This document shows positions 1 to 7,200 of a DNA stretch of 7,291 nucleotides, in pieces. Numbering within the stretch: position 1 is the stretch's first letter; each line of letters opens with the position of its first letter. The notes beneath the pieces are model-generated. The model made no database searches, was not told the DNA's origin, and saw only the letters and a program-made list of their open reading frames with translations. This DNA comes from Sphingobacteriia bacterium (GTDB taxonomy: Bacteria > Bacteroidota > Bacteroidia > UBA7662): assembly GCA_009926245.1 (NCBI GenBank), contig RFPG01000058.1, positions 1-7,291 on the forward strand, given 5' to 3'. The position numbers and the translations under genes are program-made.

Positions 1-2184
1 GTTCAACTTTCTGAATTGCATGCCCAAAACGATGGGCTCACCACCCTCATTGTGGACCCCGAGTCCATCTACCGGGAATTTTCGGCCTCCCGCTTGGATC
101 CGGTGGCCTTGAGGGACTATCTGCGCCATTTACGCCAACGCTCTTTGGACAGGGGCTCCCCGACGCCAAACCCACGTTACCTGCTTTTGATGGGTTCAAC
201 CTCCTACGATACCAAGAACCGAGCCACCAACCAGGTCAACCATGTGCCCACCTACCAAAGCCCCAATTCTTTTGACCCTTTGAACTCCTATTGTTCCGAT
301 GCTTTCTACGGATTGATGGATCCAAGCGAAGGGGCCTTTGTCGAAGGGGGCGGGGACCGCATGGATTTGGGCATTGGACGCTTACCCGTGCGCACCGTGG
401 AGCAGGCCGATGCCTTCGTGAACAAAATCCGAGAATACATGGACCCCAACAACCGCGGGGATTGGCGCAACGAATTGGTGTTCTTGGCCGACGACGAAGA
501 CTACAACGTCCATCTCAACGATTGCAATGAATTGGTTCGGCAAACCGAAATCAAATACCCGCAGGGGATTGTGCGCAAACTTTTTATGGATGCCTTCCAG
601 CAAGAAAGCCGGCCGGGGGGCGCTCGCTACCCGGAGGTGAACGACCGTGTTAATCGGGCCATGGAAGAGGGCTGCTTGGTCTTTGCCTACATGGGACACG
701 GTGGGGTCAATGGTTTGGCCGAAGAGCGTGTCATGACCCTTCCGGAAATCGATGCCTGGGATCACCCCGGACGCTATCCTTTGATGGTAACCGCCACCTG
801 CGAGTTTGCCCGATTTGATAACCCTGCCGTCCTTAGTGCTGGGGAGCGGGCCTTGCTCAACCCGCGGGGTGGTGCCATTGCTTTGTTAACCACCAGCCGG
901 GTCACGTTTACCAATTTTAACCTCAACCTGTCGTCCCGACTTTTTCGCGATCATTTGTTTCGCAAAGACTCTTTGGGACAAATGCTCCGGCTGGGTGATT
1001 TGTACCGCGAAGCGGCCAATCCCGAATTGGGAGTGGTGAACACCCGCAATTTTGCATTGTTGGGGGATCCGGCCCTGCGCTTGGCATTCCCAGCCGCCCA
1101 GATTGCAATGGATCCCCTATCCGATACTCTGCGGGCCTTGGAGGTGGTGGATATGGCGGGTGCGGTTTTGGACGCCACCGGAGCCGTCGACAGCACCTTT
1201 GATGGACTCTTGAACCTGAGCGTCTTTGACAAGGCCGCCACCTTGCGGACCAAACAAAACGACCCGGTTTCTTTGGCCTTCGAATACCAAGAATTCAAAG
1301 ATTTGATATTCAAAGGGCAGGCGACCGTCAACGCCGGTCGATGGCAAACCCAATTTAGGGTCCCCAAAGACATTGCCTACGCCTACGGTCCCGGTCGGGT
1401 GAATGCCTATGCGGTCCGTGATGAAGCGAACCTGAACGAGCACGGGGGCAACGCCCTCGATGCGGCGGGTGATCTACGAGCGTTGTGCATAGGCGGTAGC
1501 GCTACGCAGGCCTCTTGCGATACGGCCGGACCTCAAGTCTGGATGAGTCTCAACGATACCTTGTTCCGGAACGGGGGAACGGTCGGTCCCACCAACGATT
1601 TGATCATCCGACTCCGGGATATCGACGGCCTTAACACCACCGGTTCCGGTATCGGGCGCGAAATGCAATTGGTTCGCAACGGGGATTGGGCCGGAGCCCG
1701 TACCCTGAATCCGTATTATCGGTCGGACCCCAACGCCTACCAAAGCGGGCGGATCCGTTACCCTTTGGAAAGTCTGGAACCCGGATCCTACACTTTGCAG
1801 TTTCGGGCCTGGGACGTGTGCAATTATTCCTCCACGGCCCGCCTTGATTTCAGGGTGAGCAATGGCCCGGCCTTGGAAGTGCAGCCCCTATCGATTTTCC
1901 CCAATCCATGGGTGGGATCGCAGTCTGCGGTGGTTGAAATCAACCACAACCGCCCCAACCGCCCCATTCAGGTGCGCATGCTGGTTCACAACCTTAGCGG
2001 ACAGAACGTTTACCAATCCCAGACCACCCTTCAATCCACGGGCAATTACATCCGATTGGAGGGTTGGGAAGGAACCCACGAATCGGGCCATCCACTTCCC
2101 AACGGGGTTTACATGGTGACGGTTGTGCTGGATTGCGAAGGCGAACAAGGCATTCGCCACGGGCGCATTGTTTTGGCGCGATGA
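1..2184 (+). CDS. porU: Type IX secretion system sortase PorU, C25 (gingipain-like) peptidase, 5'-truncated
   Basis: Frame 1 is open from the first base, and 727 residues lie in the window; the N-terminus is upstream, so the TTG at 16 is not a start. PorU is the cell-surface sortase that cuts the C-terminal signal off type IX substrates and links them to lipopolysaccharide. In-window residues 1-360 are the caspase-like C25 domain: it opens with an IYREFSASRLDPVALRDYL stretch typical of PorU, has the catalytic His in YMGHGG (His233, codon 697-699) and the Cys in TATCEFARFDNP (Cys267, codon 799-801), and closes with LLGDPALRL. Residues about 360-620 are Ig-like, including a conserved GPQVWMSLND...GIGREM segment (from about 510). 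Residues about 625-727 resemble a type IX C-terminal domain (IFPNPW, LSGQNVY, PLPNGVYMV); P. gingivalis PorU keeps its own such domain. porV follows after 121 bp. Both catalytic residues are present, so it is probably active. Full-length family members have roughly 1100-1300 residues. Confidence 0.93.
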   Translation, partial: VQLSELHAQNDGLTTLIVDPESIYREFSASRLDPVALRDYLRHLRQRSLDRGSPTPNPRYLLLMGSTSYDTKNRATNQVNHVPTYQSPNSFDPLNSYCSDAFYGLMDPSEGAFVEGGGDRMDLGIGRLPVRTVEQADAFVNKIREYMDPNNRGDWRNELVFLADDEDYNVHLNDCNELVRQTEIKYPQGIVRKLFMDAFQQESRPGGARYPEVNDRVNRAMEEGCLVFAYMGHGGVNGLAEERVMTLPEIDAWDHPGRYPLMVTATCEFARFDNPAVLSAGERALLNPRGGAIALLTTSRVTFTNFNLNLSSRLFRDHLFRKDSLGQMLRLGDLYREAANPELGVVNTRNFALLGDPALRLAFPAAQIAMDPLSDTLRALEVVDMAGAVLDATGAVDSTFDGLLNLSVFDKAATLRTKQNDPVSLAFEYQEFKDLIFKGQATVNAGRWQTQFRVPKDIAYAYGPGRVNAYAVRDEANLNEHGGNALDAAGDLRALCIGGSATQASCDTAGPQVWMSLNDTLFRNGGTVGPTNDLIIRLRDIDGLNTTGSGIGREMQLVRNGDWAGARTLNPYYRSDPNAYQSGRIRYPLESLEPGSYTLQFRAWDVCNYSSTARLDFRVSNGPALEVQPLSIFPNPWVGSQSAVVEINHNRPNRPIQVRMLVHNLSGQNVYQSQTTLQSTGNYIRLEGWEGTHESGHPLPNGVYMVTVVLDCEGEQGIRHGRIVLAR

Positions 2185-2200
2185 TAGGACGGGCTCTTTC

Positions 2201-2208
2201 TATCTTTG
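2201..2208 (+). promoter_or_regulatory. Possible Bacteroidota -7 promoter element upstream of porV
   Basis: TATCTTTG matches the Bacteroidota -7 consensus TAnnTTTG exactly. It lies in the porU-porV gap, 97 bp before the porV start. The best TTTG for a -33 element is at 2172-2175, giving a 25-bp spacer, slightly longer than the usual 17-23. If used, it would give porV its own transcript with a leader of roughly 90 bases. The motif is short, so chance occurrence is possible. The rest of the gap is pyrimidine-rich on this strand (about 2240-2290) and shows no strong terminator, so read-through from porU is also likely. Confidence 0.3.
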
Positions 2209-2305
2209 GGTCGCCTAGGTACGATAGTTTCTTGTCCAGCGTTCATTCTATTTCTTCCTTGACCTATTTTTTAACCTCCTTTTTCGGATTCTACAACCAC
2301 AAAAC

Positions 2306-3580
2306 ATGCCTTTGAACTCCCCATCGCGGCTTTTGAGCTGCACCGGCTTTTTGACCTTGGTTCTTGTTTCGCTGCTATTGGGCGGGATGGGTACGTCCCT
2401 TCAGGCCCAAATCACCCCCACCCAGCTGGGGGGTGGAGATCTCAACACCATCACCACCGCCGTTCCCTTCTTGATGATTTCACCGGATGCAAGGGCCGGT
2501 GCCATGGGGGACGTGGGGGCCGCTACGAGTCCCGATGCCAACTCCATTTATTGGAATGCAGCCAAACTTTGTTTTGTGGACAAAGGCAGTGGGATGGCCA
2601 TGAATTACACGCCGTGGCTTCGCAACCTGGTGCCCGATGTATCCTTGGCCTATTTGAGTGCCTACAAGCGTTTGGATGACTTGCAAACCGTGGGGGTCTC
2701 CATGCGGTATTTTTCGCTGGGGGATATCAACTTCACCGATATTAACGGCAATTCCTTGGGCTCCTTTAATCCCAATGAATTCTCGCTGGACGGGGCATAC
2801 GCCCGCAAATTGAGTGATTTTTTTAGTGTTGGGGTCGCTTTGCGATATGTTTATTCCAATTTGGCGGCTGGATTTGATCCCAACAATCAGTTCAAAGCCG
2901 GGCAATCGGTGGCCGGTGATTTGTCTTTTTATTACAACCGCGATCGTCGCCTGTTTGGGCGGGACGGAAACGTAGCCTTGGGCCTCTCGCTCAGCAATAT
3001 GGGCAACAAAATGTCCTATTCCGAATCCGGTAACACCAGTTTTATCCCCACCAACCTACGCCTAGGGACGACCTTAACCTCCGTCATCGATCGGTACAAC
3101 AAGGTTTCGGTTTCCTTTGATCTTAACAAATTATTGGTGCCTACCAACCCCGTCTATCTGCGGGATTCCTCGAATCGTATTTTACTGGGCGTTGACGGTC
3201 GGCCCCTGATCGCCCGCGGTGAAGACCCCAACCAGAAGTCCGTGATGGAAGGGATTTTGGGCTCCTTTGGTGATGCCCCCGATGGTTTTCGCGAAGAACT
3301 CAGAGAAATCAACCCCTCCATCGGAATTGAATACCTTTACAATCAGGTATTTGCATTGCGTGGCGGCTATTTTTACGAGCATCCCACCAAAGGTGGAAGG
3401 CAGTATTTCACCGCCGGCATGGGGTTGCAGTACAATGTGTTCAACCTCAATTTTGCCTACCTGATTCCGGTGGGCTCTCTGCAGACCAATCCTTTGGCCA
3501 ATACCCTTCGTTTTTCGCTGCTTTTTGATTTGGGTTCCTTGGGCAAAAACAGCGACGAATCACCCGCCATCACCGACTAG
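2306..3580 (+). CDS. porV: Type IX secretion system outer-membrane protein PorV (LptO)
   Basis: A complete gene of 424 codons. PorV is a FadL-related 14-stranded outer-membrane barrel that collects substrates from the SprA translocon and delivers them to PorU for signal removal and attachment to lipopolysaccharide. The first 34 residues form a signal peptide with hydrophobic core FLTLVLVSLLLGG and probable cleavage at LQA|QIT. The family signature follows at residues 49-88: ITTAVPFLMISPDARAGAMG, then DVGAATSPDANSIYWNAAK. Later hallmarks are the KLLVPTNPVY segment (275-284), SFGDAPDGFREELREI (320-335), the GYFYEHPTKGGRQYFTAGMG run (354-373), and PLANTLRFSLLFDLG (396-410), which looks like the last barrel strand. 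A 14-residue polar tail follows. The ATG at 2306 is supported by the signal peptide; the leader is A-rich with no Shine-Dalgarno site, as is usual in this phylum. The gene follows porU in the same direction, an arrangement also known in flavobacteria. Confidence 0.95.
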   Translation: MPLNSPSRLLSCTGFLTLVLVSLLLGGMGTSLQAQITPTQLGGGDLNTITTAVPFLMISPDARAGAMGDVGAATSPDANSIYWNAAKLCFVDKGSGMAMNYTPWLRNLVPDVSLAYLSAYKRLDDLQTVGVSMRYFSLGDINFTDINGNSLGSFNPNEFSLDGAYARKLSDFFSVGVALRYVYSNLAAGFDPNNQFKAGQSVAGDLSFYYNRDRRLFGRDGNVALGLSLSNMGNKMSYSESGNTSFIPTNLRLGTTLTSVIDRYNKVSVSFDLNKLLVPTNPVYLRDSSNRILLGVDGRPLIARGEDPNQKSVMEGILGSFGDAPDGFREELREINPSIGIEYLYNQVFALRGGYFYEHPTKGGRQYFTAGMGLQYNVFNLNFAYLIPVGSLQTNPLANTLRFSLLFDLGSLGKNSDESPAITD

Positions 3581-4227
3581 TCCACTCTCAAAAAGGGATT
3601 CTCCCTTTTTTCGATGCCAATTTGGGTGCTTTCTCCATGGCCTGGGTACACGATGGTGTTTTCGGGCAAGGCCCATAGGACCCTTTGGATCGAATCCAAC
3701 AAGGTGGCATGATGTCCCCCCGGGAGATCCGTGCGACCGATGCTGCGTTCAAAAAGCACATCCCCGGATACCAGGATTTCTTGGTCTGGGATATAAAAAC
3801 AAAGGCTTCCGGGGGAATGCCCCGGGGCTTCGAGTAGTTCCAGGTCGGGACCCGACCAGGTCAGCCGTTCCCCTCCGGCGAGGAAGAGGGAGGGGGCAGG
3901 AGAGGCTTCGGCTTCGACTCCAAACAAGGGGGCATAGGCCACAAGGCGCTCGAGGTCAGGCAAATCCAAACGGTGCATTTGGGGTTGCAAACCGTACTCT
4001 CGGGCAACCCAGGCGTTCCCCAGGACGTGATCAATATGGGCATGGGTCAATAACAGCCGGGTTGGCTGAAGCTTTCGCATCTGAATAAAATCCCGAAGAA
4101 CCGCCTTTTCCTGGGGGGTGGAACAACCTGGATCGATGATCAGGGCCTCCCCTTCGGCGCTGCTAAGCAGGTAAGTGTTGACGCCAAAGGGATTAAAGGT
4201 AAAACGATGAATTTCGCAGTGAGTCAT
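3577..4227 (-). CDS. MBL-fold metallo-hydrolase, glyoxalase II-like
   Basis: A complete gene of 216 codons with no signal peptide, so the product is probably cytoplasmic. It carries the full metal-binding set of the metallo-beta-lactamase fold: THAHIDH (His62, His64, Asp66, His67), the third-motif His137 in APGHSPGS, the bridging Asp156 in SGDVLFERSIGRTDLPGG, and His197 in PGHG. These residues bind two metal ions, usually zinc or iron, and activate water. The short length and the SIGRTDLPGG motif place it near the compact YcbL/glyoxalase II-like hydrolases that cleave thioesters; it lacks the extra C-terminal helical domain of classical hydroxyacylglutathione hydrolase. The substrate cannot be read from sequence. 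The ATG at 4227 opens directly on the first beta strand. Its stop overlaps the porV stop by 4 bases, and it diverges from the next gene across 28 bp. There is no obvious tie to protein secretion. Confidence 0.9.
   Translation of the reverse strand: MTHCEIHRFTFNPFGVNTYLLSSAEGEALIIDPGCSTPQEKAVLRDFIQMRKLQPTRLLLTHAHIDHVLGNAWVAREYGLQPQMHRLDLPDLERLVAYAPLFGVEAEASPAPSLFLAGGERLTWSGPDLELLEAPGHSPGSLCFYIPDQEILVSGDVLFERSIGRTDLPGGHHATLLDSIQRVLWALPENTIVYPGHGESTQIGIEKRENPFLRVD
3590..3611 (+). terminator. Rho-independent terminator for porV, inside the convergent gene's 3' end
   Basis: The arm AAAAAGGGA (3590-3598) pairs with TCCCTTTTT (3602-3610) around the 3-base loop TTC, a perfect 9-bp stem ending in a run of six T on the + strand. 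It begins 9 bases past the porV stop, so it is well placed to end the porV transcript. The A-run on the other side gives the minus strand a U-run too, so the element could act in both directions. On that strand, however, it overlaps codons near the end of the hydrolase gene, before its stop. Confidence 0.75.
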
Positions 4228-4241
4228 AGGGCCAAATTACT

Positions 4242-4249
4242 TAATTTTG
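4242..4249 (+). promoter_or_regulatory. Possible -7 promoter element immediately before the 4256 gene
   Basis: TAATTTTG matches the Bacteroidota -7 consensus TAnnTTTG exactly, in the 28-bp divergent gap. No good TTTG lies at the expected -33 distance; the nearest, weaker candidate is TTTCG at 4212-4216. If functional, transcription would begin at about the ATG at 4256, giving a leaderless or almost leaderless message. A short A/T-rich match like this may be chance. Confidence 0.3.
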
Positions 4250-4255
4250 AGGACG

Positions 4256-7200
4256 ATGCCCTTCGCAAACCTCCTGCCTTTTTTTCAATCCAAGCGGCCT
4301 TGGCTGTTCGCGGCCTTGTTGGTTGGTGGCTTAGGAGCCTTGGAGGCCAAAGCCCAGGTTCAATTGCAATTGACGCCTTTTGGAAGAAACCAACGCCAGG
4401 AAGGTACTCCAACCTGGAAGGTATTGGACGCAAAGGGGGATCGGGTCTATTTTGATCAACCCCTGGACAGTATCGCACGCTATGTGGCCCGTCTGCTACC
4501 TGGATTAACTACCGGTCTTGAGCAACAATTGAATGCGCAACCCGAGGAGCCCTATCAAATTGTATTGTTTCAAAGCCGCAATGACTTGTATCAAAGCAAT
4601 TTGAACAGAGAAAAATATTACTATAACACAGGTTGGAATTTTCCGGCAACCGGCAACAAAGTCCCGGTTTATGCGTCTTATTCCACCGAAGAAATGGTGG
4701 AGCAAATCCGGGAGGGAATCGTTCGTGTTTTGGTTGCAGAAATTCTTTACGGTGGCAATTCTTGGCAAAGGATTCAAAACCAGGCCTTGTTGGTTTTGCC
4801 ATCTTGGTTTACCGATGGATATGCCCGTTACCGGGGTGCTGGTTGGAAAGGCACGATGGACCGCGACTTACGGGCTTGGTTGGTCCAACGACCGCGGGCA
4901 GGTTTTGGAGACTTGGTTCGTAGCCGGCCGGATTTGGCCGGTGTGTTGTTTTGGCATCGTTATACCCAAGTGAACGGGCTGGGTGGAACGGCCCGGCTCT
5001 TGGCGATGGCCCGTTCGCATCGGCAGGTGCAGTCGGCCTTTCGATCTCTCAACGCAGTTACCTACGGGACTTTTGTACGGGGCCTTTTGGTGGAATGCCG
5101 CAACGAAATTGCGGTGGATTCGGTGTCGCTGCTTTCTGCCAAGGACGTCCTTTCCTTGACAGGAAAAACCTATGGTCGTTTGGGTCCTGTTCGATCGGAC
5201 GCCCGGGGCCGTCACCTGGCCTTTGGGGCGTATCACCGAGGTCGGATGTCCGTCTACACCTACGATCGAAGCACCAAGGAAACATCGCGACTGTACCAAA
5301 GTCCGCCCTGTGGGCCGCCGGGGGTGGATGATTATCCCAAAATGGCTTGGCACCCCGGAGGCAATCGCTTGATTGTGGTGATGGCGGGGCCTCAAGGTCC
5401 CCGATGGATGGTGTTTAGCCGCAACAGCGAACAGGTTTGGATGGTTGAAGAGCGCCCGGTGCGCGGCATGGAGATGATTCAATCCCTTGATTGGTCGCCG
5501 GACGGCAAAACCCTGGTGGCTTGTGTCCGCTCCAAAGGACGCTCCGGGCTTTGGACCTGGTCATCGCCCACGGCCAATCCTGTGCTTTTGTGGGCTGATA
5601 GCCTGGAGAAATACGATGTCCGATTTGTTCCCGGTTCGCAGTCCTTGGTTTATGTCGCCAAACTCCCTTACGGTTTGGAGGCCCAGGACCGTTCAGGATC
5701 CAAAGGTGGCTGGAATGGCTTGTTTCGCTTGGATCGAGCCATCGGGAGCCGTCCGCAAGTCCTTTTGGGGGTGGATACCGAAACCATTTCTTCTCCTTTG
5801 CCATTGGGTGGAGGGACTTTGATTTGGCTGTCCGATCGAACGGGCTACCTCATTCGTTACCGGGGGACTTGGGAGGGGACCAACCTCGTAGGTTCACCTA
5901 TGGCGCCTACGGCGACCAGTCTACGTTGGCACGAAGGTGGGGCCTTATCGACCGGCCTCTTGATGGGTCCGGACCCCAGTCCCAACGCCTTGGTTTTGGC
6001 ATTGCGGGACAAAGTGGATACCGCCCGTTGGGTTCCCGGCTTGTTGAAGGTCGATGAATTACCTGTCACGGCCTGGCGTCGTCAGGAAAGGGAGCGATTG
6101 CAGGGCGAGGGGGGTGGTTTTAGGCTCGCCTTGGACGAAGTTCGACCCGCCAACCTGGGCTTGTTGGGTCCGGTTCGAGAGGTAGGTGAGGAGGCCAGGC
6201 CCTTGCTCCCGGATCATACCGGTGGGGATTGGTTGCCCGGTTTTGAGCCCAATACCATTGCTCGAATTGCGTCGACCCTCTTTGCAGCCAAGCCCAAAAC
6301 AACGTCCACGGTCCTCAAATCCAGCCCCTATGTCAAGGCTTCCTCCATCGACCATGTGAGTCTACAGGCCGGAAGCACTTTGTTGCAGGGCCGAATGCCC
6401 CTTTTGTCTGCAAGTCGAATGCACACATTGCATGCAAGGCCCGGTGCCGTGGTGAGGGTCGGTTTATCGGATTTACCCGAAGATCGTAACCTCTCAGCCG
6501 GTGTGATGATCCTCCAATCGTTGTCTGATTTTCAATCCTATTTGCTTTACGAGAATTTGAGTGGTTTGGTCGATTGGCGTTTGATGGGGGTTTATTCCAA
6601 ACTCCCAGCCAGCCTACCAATCGTGGGTGGTTTTAGCGGCGGTTCGGGTTCGGTTAATCCCGCGCAGGTTTGGGAGGTTTATGGGTCCTTGACCCGGCCT
6701 TTGGGGGTTTATTCTGGGGTTTCGGCGACGTTTGGTTCGGTGTTATCGCGTGAAAATCTTCCATTGAACCCGGATTTCCCCAAAGATAACGGGACTTTAA
6801 GTCATCAAATGACGGGCCTTCGTTTGGAATGGATGACCGATCGAAGCCGACGTTCCTCCGGGGTCTTGTGGAAAGGTTACCGAGCCAAAGTTTTTCATGA
6901 ATTTTATTTAAGCTCCGGGACTGCAAGCGGTTCTGGAGCGCTCTTTGGTTTGGATGTACGTGCATATCAGCCACTTATAGGAGGTATGGTCTGTGCGAGC
7001 CGCTTGGCTTTTCAGCATTCAACGGGTGCCCTTCGGGCCAATTACATGGTGGGCGGCATGGAGCAATGGCTGATGCCGCGCATTAACGGGGATATGCCGG
7101 TACCTCCTTCGAACCAGGTTTTGCTGAACGGCTTGGCAGCTCCGGTCCGTGGCCTTCCGATCAATACCATGAATGGGTCTTCGTTTGTGGGTGCAGGGAC

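Noticed and set aside
16..18. TTG as a start codon for the first gene.
   Set aside because: The frame is open to the window edge, and the sequence around it is an internal part of the C25 domain.
2183..2204. GATAG...CTATC inverted repeat after the porU stop as a terminator.
   Set aside because: The stem is only 5 bp with a 12-base loop and only a three-T run after it, too weak to support.
2273..2285. AACCTCCTTTTTC before porV, resembling the 16S rRNA 3' tail.
   Set aside because: It is the anti-Shine-Dalgarno sequence in sense orientation, so it cannot recruit ribosomes for porV, and no minus-strand gene starts nearby. It fits simply as part of a pyrimidine-rich leader.
3525..4088. A 187-codon + strand open frame overlapping the end of porV and the hydrolase gene.
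   Set aside because: It is antisense to a hydrolase with every catalytic motif intact; its translation is Pro/Arg/Gly-rich with no recognisable domain.
4868..5482. A 204-codon minus-strand open frame, with several similar ones up to 7227.
   Set aside because: All lie antisense to the continuous 4256-7291 frame, which has a signal peptide and domain motifs; their translations are His/Pro/Arg-rich and unlike any family.
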